From NCBI GenBank assembly GCA_010093705.1, contig MU006090.1:1081817-1145816 (forward strand): a stretch of DNA of 64,000 bases, given 5' to 3'. The notes under the pieces were generated by a model. That model had not been told where the DNA came from and ran no database searches. It worked only from the letters and a program-made list of their open reading frames with translations. The stretch comes from Patellaria atrata CBS 101060. Taxonomy: Eukaryota; Ascomycota; Dothideomycetes; Patellariales; Patellariaceae. Made by a program: the position numbers and the translations under genes. This document shows positions 10,268 to 20,585 of this stretch, piece by piece. Each line of letters begins with the position of its first letter. Positions within the stretch are counted from its first letter, which is position 1.

Positions 10268-12526
10268 GTTTGTTTGATGTGGTGTTTAGAAAGAAGAAAG
10301 AATCTGGAGCTTCGTGCCTCTTAAATATTGGCCTGAGGGTTTGGCGCTTCCACATCTGGATCATGATCCATCGCCCTTTCTGTCTCTGTGAAGTTACTCA
10401 GTACTCCGGGACTTTGTCAGGTGGCACTACGCGATTGTTTTGAGCATCTTGATTCCAAGGCACGCGTCTTTGTACCAGTCCTAGAATAAGGTAAACTATA
10501 CACTTTCAAAGGTCATGGATGGTCTTCATAAACCTCAAGGGACCACTTCGGCTGTTACACTAAGATCTGGTTATGTAGGACTAGGATCGGGCAAGACTCT
10601 AATGTGTACGTCTGTAAGACGAAGCCGTTGAAAAGGGGAATTTTACACCTCGAAACAACATCTTCCGTTTCAAGAGGCGTCCACCTCATGACCGTCGAAA
10701 ATAGCTGGCTGGTGTTGTAATACCTTACACCTCTGAACTATTTCACGTCTACCCTATCTTATGTTCACCAGAACTGTATCAACACAACGCTCAGCGGTGG
10801 AACGTTCAACCGGTACGTAGTCAAACGTAGTACTACTCCGACATATCAACTAGAAATATACTTCCTCTACTCACACTTGAAATTCTGGTATACTACTCCG
10901 ACGAGTTATCCATTCAAACTCTTACACTCGAGTCTACGGCAACAACCAAGATTCTAGAATCCCTAATGTATCACAATAGATATGAGTCTCAGGCATCCTA
11001 GTGACCTTACCCAAGTAACCTATATAACTAGGTCTATACTACAGTACTCTCCAGTACTTTCAACAATCACTCTGAGTTCATAACCCCAAAGCACATGATC
11101 AAACACACCTCTCACGAACTACTCCTAACGCATCACAAAATCATCCAAACCTTCCCTCTCTTCCCCAACCCATAAATAGAATTCCCCCTCCTCCCATTCT
11201 ATCCTAACCACACCCCGGGCCCAGCCACATCGGCTCCCCAGATCCTGCACCCCGCGCGGATCGCTTCGCACGCGAGACTCCTCCTTCGCTCCCCGGTTCG
11301 CCCATCTACCCATATTAAAAACGCTGCGCCATATTTTCCCAAATGAAAAGATGACGTTTCCACGCTAACAATATTGCTATTAACAGACTCGCGCTGGAAC
11401 CGGGTTAGTTATGGGCGACGGACGGGACCTTGCGGCGAGTGAAATGAGGCTTGTGCCACAGGCTGATCTCGATCGTCGGTTATGGGTAATAGGTAGGACT
11501 TATTTTTTTCTGTAGGGTACGATAGTCGACGGGGAAAGAGGGTACACAGGAGTGAGGTAAAGTGGGAAAAGGGGGTAGAGTATCACTGTACACATATATT
11601 TGTGATTTGGGTGATTCGATTGAATCTTGATATCTATCGATCTTCCTCTGCGGTTTCATCGACCGCTGCAGTGCTTGGACTTGCTATCATACCACGTCAA
11701 ACACAACCTCTCCATCGTTCAAAAGCAAAGTACAAGTGCCTGCCATCCGCAAAACTGTCAATAGCTCCCCCGAAAGGAGAGTTCATTGTCCCAAAATCCA
11801 GTACGCCGCTAGAAGCGTGATTCGCTTCACAAAAACCGTAATCCAGTACTCCCTCTGATGATGTGATGTAGCAGAAGTCCACGAATATCCAAACAAAAAC
11901 TCCAGGGACTATCCCATTGCATTGAAGTCCCAAGCCATGAAGGAAATGAAGAGTCCAGATGCAGATTATAAAACGCTAAAAGGGTATAGAAAACACAGGG
12001 GTAGAAACAAAGGGCATCTCATTTCCTAAACTTTTTTTCTTACTTGTGGTTTTATTCTTTTGCTTTCGCTTTCATGGTGGTCATCATAGTTATAGCGGCC
12101 GTAAGTGGCTGAGATACTTCACTAAAGGGTGAAACCGGAAGACAATAGCTAGAAAACGAAAGATTGGTTCCCAACTCGTCAGTGCTGAATGCGACAGGGA
12201 AACGGGATCGGAGGTCTCAAGGCCGGAAAAGTAGTAAACGGCCAGTGATGGTAAGACTGAGGTGAAGATAAAGGACTGAGTCGAAACTTCACCGTCTCGC
12301 ACCGACCATACCAACGTTATGGCTCATCGCAAGAGGCGTACTAGCGGAGTACTCGAGCTACAAAGGGTCAGAATCCGCACTCTATTATGGATATCATATC
12401 CCCTTACACCAATCCCACGAGTAGCCCTGCAGGAAGTAGAGCTTCATATATAGCTCTTCACTAGCCAGCAAGTTTGCTCATCGTGACAGAGGCGTAGTCC
12501 AGGTATATGGTCGAACTATGACAAAA
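10268..12526. other. 2.3-kb gene-poor region
   Basis: No gene could be identified. Two identical 12-mers (TACTACTCCGAC) occur at 10831-10842 and 10891-10902. At about 11125-11400 on the minus strand two overlapping frames stay open with G/C-rich codons and a CTAAC..CCAG acceptor-like signal lies just upstream; this may be part of an unrecognised gene. Frames at 11602-11820 and 12090-12314 look like chance. Confidence 0.4.
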
Positions 12527-13737
12527 TCAAGGTACACGTACTCTCGGCTTCTTGTTCTTTTTTCTTCGATCGTCTTCACCACCAGATGTATCTGCGGTAT
12601 CGTCATCCACAAATCCCTCTCCATACCCAGTAAAACTACTATCGAGATATCGTCGCTTAGTTCCCGAACGCTCTGGTCGTGCGGCTTTGATCGTTGGTGA
12701 TGGTGCCCCAACGGGACGGTTTCCTGCGCTGGCTTGTTGCTGCACTTGAGGTTTTGTGGGTTTGCTCGGCGCATCGTCGGTCCCAACAATACTACGCCAT
12801 GTCTGACTGATGCTTGGTGGTAATTTCCCGGGAGCCATTTTCACGGCGCTGTCAAGTTTGGAGAGTATACTTGCGGGAAGACCCTCTGCAACATTCCTTC
12901 CATCCACCTTTTGCACTTGCCACTCTTCAGCTGGAAAAGACATCATCCCAGTGAAAACTCCAGGAGTTTTAGTATGTTTGTTTTTGCCAGCGAGACCCAT
13001 AGTCTTAATTTGACCTTCGTAGGATTTCCTAAGTTTATTAATCTTCTCACCCGTGACCGGGTCTTTTCGGAGATATTTCGATGCTATTGGTTGTAAACCG
13101 TAGAGTTGTATCATGTCCTGGGTACCATGTGGCCGAGACAACGGTATAGCTAACAAGGCAATCTACGTTAACAAAGCAAGAGGCAAGGAATGAGATCAAA
13201 CGCAGGGTCCTTACGGTTTTCATTCAGTTTGTAGAGTGGACTCAAGCCGGTAGTCAACCGCTCTATAGCGCCAACTTTCCGTAAAAAGTCTGAATCTTGC
13301 CGTTCGTGATCTGTACGTCTGTGTTCTTCCATGCCTGTCATGGCAATGTCATGGATCTGTAGTTGAGAATCGCCATTATGATCATCTATCATTGGCGCAT
13401 CTCCATCGCTATCTTTATTCATGCTCGATAATCCGCCGGTAGTGCTGCTGGCGGGAGTAGGTAGTGTGTTAGTTGTTGTTATCATAGGGTGTTGAGGAGT
13501 TTGTGAAGATAGGACCGCGGAAGAGGGAGGAGTATAATCGGACCGCTGAGTGGCCGTATTCGATGATTGTGACGCATTTGAATGATTTATCGAAGACATA
13601 TACGGCGGAGAGGTAGGTGTGTTTGGTTGAACGATCGTCTTTGTGTCGTCGTTCTGCTTAGCAAGATGGTACGGCGGAGAAGCTGGACTAAAGGATCCCG
13701 ACAGTCGTTGACGCTTACTTGAAGGACTGGCGGACAT
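12527..13737 (-). CDS. med19: Mediator subunit MED19 (ROX3)
   Basis: Two exons, complement(12527..13149, 13215..13737), 65-bp intron; 381 residues. The N-terminal MSASPSSKRQRLSGSFSPAS with low-complexity Ser/Thr/Pro sequence, the block GLSPLYKLNENPIPLSRPHG spanning the junction, then TQDMIQLYGLQPIA and RKDPVTGEKINKLRKSYEGQ are the signature of fungal MED19. The C-terminus is basic (DDRRKKNKKPRVRVP), as expected. MED19 is a head-module subunit of Mediator linking activators to Pol II in the nucleus. Two possible acceptors lie close together (GTTAACGTAG and CCTTGTTAG); only the inner one gives the conserved frame. The gene is divergent from ERCC1, 465 bp away. Confidence 0.93.
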
Positions 13738-14202
13738 GTGAGCGGTGATTGTATTCTTTGATAGGCTCCTGCGGCGCCGTTATGGCGTGTGTCAAAGAAC
13801 AATGCGAACGAACACCATGCGCTCCAGAAGTCGCTGACGATCAATACGAGGATCCGGTTCGGCCCCGCCGTAAAAGCTAACAGCAACTCAATAAACGACC
13901 CAGTACATCAGTGGGTGATTGATCTCCCAGTTTATATCGTAATATAACAATCGGCAACGAGGGTGGGGTGTTGGTTGAGTCGGTGGAGGTGGGTGTTCGG
14001 TCAAAGGGTATCCTGATGAGGTTGACAGTTGAGATCAGGGCGACACGGTGAGAGGCCCGCCAAGATTTGGGCACAAGTAAAGGCACGTGATTAGCTAGCG
14101 CATGGTATTTCCAAATAAGGTTAGTGCAGGTATGAAACTGCAGTTTACAACTTCAGACAACAACCTGACAAACAAATCTATTTGCTGTCTCTCTATACAA
14201 CC
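13738..14202. other. divergent intergenic region
   Basis: Shared upstream region of MED19 (minus) and ERCC1/RAD10 (plus). No further gene is evident. Confidence 0.5.
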
Positions 14203-15403
14203 ATGGATGACGATGATTTTGGAGATGAAGTAGACTTTAGTACTATAGAAACAGCGGTAACCCATCAAACCCCAAATAGAACGGCTGCCACTTCTACAAC
14301 TACGTCTGCATCGACGAAACAACAGACATCCACATCCGTACCTGCTGCAACAACACCCGGTGTTCAGCAACCCAAACCGCAAGCTCTACCATCTCGATTT
14401 TCAGCAAGTTCAATTATTGTCTCTCCTCGCCAGAAAGGTAATCCTATTCTAAACAATGTCAAATCAGTTGCCTGGGAGTATGGAGACATTCCTGCCGACT
14501 ACGTTCTCGGAGCAACGACATGTGCACTTTTCCTATCTCTCAAGTATCATCGTCTACACCCATCATACATTTACTCCCGTATAAGGGACTTGCAAGGGAA
14601 GTATGATCTCCGTATAATCCTCACGATGGTAGACATCGACAATCATGAGGAATCCATCAAGGAGCTCTCAAAAACATCATTGGTCAACAACGTTACAATA
14701 ATTCTATGTTGGAGCTCTCAAGAAGCTGGCCGCTATCTGGAATTGTTCAAAACGTATGAGCACGCTTCGCCCAGTAGCATCCGAGCACACCAGTCCACTT
14801 CCTATGCCGACAAGATGGTTGAATTCATTACTGTACCACGAAGTATCAACAAGACAGATGCTTTAGGTCTCGTCTCCAATTTTGGAAGTATCCGAACTGC
14901 CATAAACGCACGACCCGAGGAAGTTGCTCTAGTTGCCGGTTGGGGTGAGAAGAAGGTGCACCGATGGTGTAATAGCGTGCGTGAACCATTCAGGGTCAAG
15001 AAAACAGCTAAACGTGGCGTATTGACTCGCGAGGGAACCCATGCAACTATATCACGCGAACCCACAAGGCCAGATCAAGCTAAGCAAGCTATGTCTGGTT
15101 CAAATGGGCTGGGGGCAGGTTCTACAGTTGCACCAGTAGAAGTGGGAAGCTGCAAATATAGAGATTGAAGCGCGAGACAGAGTTACCATAAGAATAGCGC
15201 AGGAAGACCTTGAGCGGCAGTCTATTCAAGACGATGAGGAACTCTACACTGGACCCACAGGCACAAGGGAGAAGAATTCTGCACCAGAAGGTTCCCGAGC
15301 AAAATCATCCAACAACGGACTACCATCGAAGAAGTCTAAGCCACAAGATCTCCCAAGTGAGGGTATAATGGCCGCCCTCGCAAAGTTAAGAAACGGGACA
15401 TGA
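14203..15403 (+). CDS. rad10: ERCC1/RAD10/SWI10 DNA-repair endonuclease subunit
   Basis: Modelled as two exons, 14203..15097 and 15150..15403; 382 residues. The central domain begins SSIIVSPRQKGNPILNNVKS and continues VAWEYGDIPADYVLGATTCA, LFLSLKYHRLHPSYIYSRIR, the ERCC1 fold that pairs with XPF. The helix-hairpin-helix pair follows (LGLVSNFGSIRTAINA, VALVAGWGEKKVHRW). The complex cuts DNA 5' of lesions in nucleotide excision repair and in single-strand annealing. Without the second exon the frame stops at 15168; splicing a 52-bp intron (15098-15149) restores a 254-nt open frame ending PSEGIMAALAKLRNGT, a tail typical of filamentous fungi. The donor (GTTCAA) is weak, so the junction is less certain than the gene. 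An upstream in-frame leader without ATG exists; the start MDDDDFGDEVDF is the usual one. Confidence 0.9.
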
Positions 15404-15465
15404 GATATGAATTTCAAACGCCTGTAGCACAAATATAAAGAATAGATCACAACGGTCATCCTTCA

Positions 15466-17124
15466 TTACCATGGCATTGCTTCGAGTATAGCTCTTGTTT
15501 GTTTCACAATCCTCAGACAAAGATGGTCACCATCATCCGGAGGCCCATGAGCGTGAAGGTTGGCCAGCGTCTCGGAGCCCCAAAGCTCCTCTCTTTTCTT
15601 ATCCATTTCTGGACTCTTATGCCACTCAGTCTGTCGATCTTCCGTCTGTTTCAGAACAGCCAAAAGTGTGGTCTTGGAATCCGGCGAACCCAAGACGTCC
15701 ATCTTGACAACCTTCTTGGCTATGATTTGCCACTCACGTGGTTCTAAGTCAACGGTGAAACGACCGCCGCACTCGGAGTTCCCCGTGTGCATATGCAAAG
15801 TCTCAGCGGATGAATCCTCTATCTGGAACACCTTCGTCGTACCAGCTCGTTCTAGAGACGCAGCTTCCTCGTCGATGGCCTGTAAGACACGACGATACCG
15901 CTCTCCAATTGTTGTCACCAGTGTACCGAGGAAGAACGTGTTCTGCATCCCCGTTGCGGGGATCTTCGGGCACTCGGTGCAATGGACCATTTCCCGCGCT
16001 GTTGCCGTTGCGGCGCGCAGCTGCGGTAGTACAAAAGGAAAAGTGAAGCTGGTGATGGAGCCTAAACTCGAAAGCGTGAGGAACATGTTAGAAAGACAGC
16101 TGCATTTCGTATCTGGCAAACCGTTGCCCAAGGAAGGGTTTGGCGGGAACATAAGATTCGGTATTGTTCCAGGAGGGGATATCATGGAGGAAATGGAGGA
16201 ATAGTCGGAGGTTGTTTCCGATACTGATCTATCATGCAAATCGTTAGCGAATGTTTCATTTACTACAAATATCAAAAGAGATAACATACCCCATCCCCTG
16301 AAAGCCATGATGCCTAGCTCCAATTCCCGCTCCATTAGGGCTATCAGTACCATTTCCCACTCCTCCTATCCCGTGACCTGGGCCTATCATCCCTGCTCCT
16401 CCCATACCTGGTCCCACCCCTCCGCCCGTGCCGGGCATTCCCCACCCTCCCATCATACTTCCCTCTACTAGTCCGTTCCCGTAGACGTCGAAGGTTCCGC
16501 CCACAAAGTCGACGAAACCGTTCATAGACAAGTCGATATCACCGTTAGGCAGGACAGGTAAGTCTTCTGGACCCTCACGACGTCTTTTACGGGGTCGTCC
16601 CATAGGCTTTTGCAGCGAGTAGACACATTTTAGGTCCTCACGGGCGCAGCGGGAGCATTGGTCTTTTTCACCGGTACACTTGAGCTTGCGGGTTCCTGCT
16701 TTCCGGTCAGGAGATTGCTCGGAGGATTTTCAAGGGACGATAGGTTGCAGCAGAAGAACAATAATATAACAGAAAGAGTAGAGAAACGCTCGAAAAGGAC
16801 AGGAACTAGGAAGTCTGATGTGTCAAATCAAGATTGGAAAGAGTTTACTTCAGGCAGCGATGACGATGTTTAGGAGGTCCGGAATAGGGGGGGTTTGCCG
16901 TAGCAGTAAGAACATGGCAACCACATAGCGAAGGCTTCTGCGATGCATACAACCAAAAGGAACGAAAACAGACGATAATAGAAACGACAGCAATTCAATT
17001 GTGTAATCAGGTGAGGCAATCGGGCTATCCGCAATCCGGCAATCGCTCTACGGGGAGAGGAGGGAAACATACGACACTCGTCACACGCTGCATGGCGCTT
17101 TTCCACCTTGGGAGCTTCGGTCAT
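15466..17124 (-). CDS. Zn(II)2Cys6 binuclear-cluster transcription factor
   Basis: Three exons, complement(15466..16228, 16290..16695, 17073..17124); 406 residues. The DNA-binding cluster is complete once spliced: AACDECRTRKLKCTGEKDQC, then SRCAREDLKCVY, followed by the basic linker MGRPRKRRREG. A Gly/Met-rich segment (about 85-150) follows, then a C-terminal region with CSCLSNMFLTLSSLGSITSF and QNTFFLGTLVTTIGERYRRV, as seen in many ascomycete regulators. The first intron (377 bp) is long for this window and falls inside the zinc cluster, after the second cysteine; it carries a short in-frame extension if retained. Targets are unknown. The gene is divergent from the MpaB-type oxygenase about 1 kb away, which makes that gene a plausible but unproven target. 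Confidence 0.85.
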
Positions 17125-18129
17125 TTTTACTGTATTCTTTCGGTGCGTATTGGGTAGATTTCAGGTTCTCCTGTCCCTTGGGATTTCCTAACGTCAACTA
17201 CCAGTGTTATCAATGCCGTTCTATTGTTTCTTGGTGAACCTTGGGGGGGCTTACTGTTGACGAGTGTGCAAACTAATCTAAGCAGCGAATCACAAGATTA
17301 ATGATATGCCAACCGTGCGGGTCACGGAAAGAGTAATGAAGGAGGGAATAAAGGTGGGTTGAGAGGGCTGGAACACGATATTATATTCGCAAGGTTCTAT
17401 TACTCCGGGTATCAGAGAGCTGAGGGATGTTGTTAAGTTCGTTTGAGATGGAAGCAACTTTATGAACCAAAGATGGTTGTTGATGTTGGTTCTTCCATTC
17501 TAGGCATCGCTCCTATCACCTCTCGCTTTTCTTAGTAACATATTACAAGTCGTCAGATCTAGTGAGGTGAGTTCGGGTGGGTTGGTTGGTGGGGATTTTG
17601 GGGCCTTACAGGTACCAAAGTACCTGTACTTGTACTGTAGAGTACCAACACCAACTACAGTATACACCTCAGTACAAAAAGGTACCTTTTAAGGTAGCCA
17701 GCCTTACAGCTATTGTCACTTGCCTCAGCCTCAAACCAAACTCTCCGATTCCATAGTTACGCGAACACATCTGTTTATACCTAGAATCATACTGTTTCAC
17801 GACGGATTAATAAAACAACTTTTGAGCTGTTTCTTGTACGGGTTCTCTTTTTGTTCTCTTTCTTCCAGTACAGTAAAGTACCTTACCTCCACTTACAGTC
17901 CAAAGAGACTTCCCTGGTTCCCTAACACTAAGTGATGACTCGCGCCTACCCTAATGAGGATTCTACACCGCCGAAGATCTTCCAATGTGGTGGTGGCTCG
18001 ATTACCTGAGATGTCTATATTCAGCTTGCCTGTGTCACGGTTAATACTTTCGCTATTCCGTCTCTTCTCCGGCTTTGTATATAGTCCTCCAATTCTCATA
18101 TCTCCTCTCTATATCATCCATTGCTCTCA
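17125..18129. other. divergent intergenic region of regulator and oxygenase
   Basis: One kilobase between the Zn2Cys6 gene and the MpaB-family gene. It contains a cluster of GTAC-centred inverted repeats at 17609-17697 (listed separately). The open frames at 17720-18099 overlap on both strands and are not supported as genes. Confidence 0.5.
17609..17697. promoter_or_regulatory. cluster of GTAC-centred inverted repeats
   Basis: CAGGTAC (17609-17615), a four-base spacer, then GTACCTG (17620-17626) forms a perfect inverted repeat. AAAAGGTACCTTTT (17679-17692) is a perfect 14-bp palindrome. Further GTAC and AGTACC words lie between. Dyad sites of this kind suit a dimeric DNA-binding protein; the factor is unknown. 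They sit between a Zn2Cys6 regulator and an oxygenase gene. Confidence 0.4.
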
Positions 18130-19876
18130 ATGCTCCAGGATCAATGTAACTCCGTCATGGGCATCTTTTCTTCGTTGCAAAACTGCGTTCCTGGTGTCTC
18201 ATCTGAGCATAATCTCAGATGGTATCATATCCTCACTGCATCCTTTATTGGTTACACAGCTATATGCCAGGCTCTTCGTTTTCGTCATAGAAACGCATTA
18301 CAAGCAAAATATCCTTATAAAACCCGTGCGGATTGTGCACGGATGACAGTTGATCATGCCTTTGAGATTTCATTGATGCTTTCAAGATATGAGTTCCCCT
18401 TGATGACTTTGAGAGCGACGCAATTCGCACTTTTCCGGTGGGTGTTCAATATACAAATCCTATCTTCCAGTCAGGCCTCTCGGCTGTAACAGTGACTATA
18501 CATGTACTATTTTTACTGATTGTGAGTACTGGCAGGACGTACGGTATCCCCACAATCAGCAAGTTACTTTGTCAGACTGGACAACTATCTAACAAAGCTG
18601 ATGTATCCAAGGTGAACAGAACAGTCCCGTTTCTTTTACCATTCCATCCTTTATAGTCCCTTGAAAAGCTTTACCCTCTAGAAAGAAAGTATCCACACTG
18701 ATACTCAATCTCAGCGTTATGCAGATACTGAGATAGTTGTTGCCGAGATCAAGAACTTCGGAGTAGATCATGAACGTTCTTGTGGTGCTACGGCAAGGAT
18801 GAATTACATACACAGGTGCGTGTAGGACTGTACTGAACCCCGAGAAACATGCGTTTCTTATTACCCGCTAGTGTTTATCAAAAGTCCGGCCTCATTTCGA
18901 ACGACGACATGATCTATACTATTGCCCTCTTCGCCATGGAACCCGTCAAATGGATCTATCGATATGAATGGCGTGACCTTACTACGATGGAGAAGTGTGC
19001 AATGTACGCGTTCCCGCAGCCTTCGTATTCATCTACCTATCGTTTTTCGAACATCTAACTTTATCAAGTGGTACTTTCTGGAAAAGCCAGGGAGAAGCGA
19101 TGAACATCGACTACAGTCCTCTGAAATCTGGCAAAGATAGGAGCTGGAAAGATGGTCTTCAATGGCTCAATGAGATCATGGAATGGACCGATGATTACGA
19201 GAAACGCTGCATGGTTCCCGACCCGTGGAACCACATGCTCGCGAACGAGACCACAGATCTACTCCTCTACAAGGTGTCGAAGCGAATGAAACCGTACGGT
19301 AGGAAAGTCATAAGCGCAATCATGGATGATAGACTCAGGACTGCCATGAAGTGAGTCGATTCTACCCTTATCCACCTAAGATACATTCACTGACATAGAT
19401 ACAGGTATGAAGTACCGCCAAAATCGTACTTCACGACCATAAACGCCGTTTTTGCCATCCGAAGATTCATCCTCCGCTGGCTCATGCCTCCCAGGCCATG
19501 GTTCCTACCCTATCGAACCATCTCCCCCGAACCGGATTCCAAAACCGGTCGCCTGCACCGCAAATACTACGAGTCTGAGCCCTGGTAAGTCGCATACACC
19601 CCCCTCCCTCTAAAGAAAGCAGATCACCATTGGCCCTACGAATTAACACAACTCCACAGGTACGTCCCCGCAACCTTTGGGAACCGCTACGGGCTCGGAG
19701 CTTGGATGAACTGGCTCGCCGGCCGTCCGATCCCGGAAAAGAAGTTCAGACCCGAGGGGTTTTTGATCGAGGAGATTGGACCGAGGCGTATGGAAGGGAA
19801 GGGAATGGACGAGTTCAAGGAGATGAAGGAGAGGTTGATGAGGGCGGGGAGAGGTGGGTGCCCCTTTCCGCACTGA
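18130..19876 (+). CDS. MpaB/rubber-oxygenase-like (DUF2236) family protein
   Basis: Seven exons, 18130..18437, 18536..18611, 18715..18815, 18872..19003, 19069..19350, 19405..19584, 19660..19876; 431 residues. The product has an N-terminal hydrophobic segment (YHILTASFIGYTAICQAL), the motif GATARMNYIHSVYQKSG typical of fungal MpaB relatives, AMEPVKWIYRYEWRDLT, and KCAIGTFWKSQGEAMNIDYS. MpaB is the ER-bound oxygenase that cleaves the farnesyl side chain in mycophenolic acid synthesis; related DUF2236 proteins are haem or metal oxygenases. The substrate here is unknown and no biosynthetic cluster surrounds it. The intron at 19004-19068 was placed by the conserved IGTFWKS block. The start ATG 18130 is the first in frame; a TTG-extended frame exists upstream. 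Confidence 0.82.
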
Positions 19877-20585
19877 GTGGACTCGGGACAGAACTCGACG
19901 GCTTTTTGGGGGTAGGATCTATTGGTCCCGGGTATGTGTGAGTCTGGCACGTTCCAGTGGGCTTGTGTTGGGACGTCATATCCTGGGCTTGTCCCCGAGA
20001 ATGAGCATATACCCTTTTGGGAAAACGCTCGGGATGGTCGTTAGCTGTACGTACTTCGTGGACGCCATTAATGACGGGGTATACATATAACCCGTACGGC
20101 AATGCTGTACATTCGAGCAGTCAAAGTTTGTCACCCAGTACAATCAAAACACCCTGCACCAAAGATATCCGACCACCCTCATCGAATTCCTTGCTAACCG
20201 GACGCTCAAGCTCAAAGCGATGTCGCGCTTCGCTGTACAGATAAGGGGACATATACGGGAAGTGTCTGATCGTACGAAGAAATCTGTCATTGCTGGCTTG
20301 GGTCACGTACACCCAATTTCTAAGATATCTCTGAGTCCGCAGTATTGCTGCGTGGAGAAGACACGTAGGGCTTCGAATCGTATTTAGCACTCGATAATAG
20401 AGGATAGTCGATACTCCAGACACAGAAACCTGCCTAGTGGTGATTCATGCAGCACCCAGTGGTTAAGAGACGGCAACTCGGGACCGAAGAGGGGACATAT
20501 CACAGTAACCAATCTTTCATTTTCCAATATCCGTTTCCAGTATCCCACCACTGCTTTTGTTTCATCTACAGTAAACCCGCCCACG
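19877..20585. other. convergent intergenic region
   Basis: Between the stops of the MpaB-like gene and DPP III. On the minus strand two adjoining frames (20384-20608 and 20121-20423) are unusually open, the first overlapping the DPP III stop. No family is recognisable and they may simply be 3' untranslated sequence. Confidence 0.4.

Noticed and set aside
10831-10902. Two copies of TACTACTCCGAC 60 bp apart
   Set aside because: Too short and too few to call a repeat family; no transposon features nearby.
15495-16204. Plus-strand open frames (up to 214 codons) antisense to the Zn2Cys6 gene
   Set aside because: They are shadows of the conserved minus-strand coding exon.
8907-19876. Secondary-metabolite cluster made of the O-methyltransferase, Zn2Cys6 regulator and MpaB-like oxygenase
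   Set aside because: The genes are separated by MED19 and ERCC1, and no backbone synthase is present.
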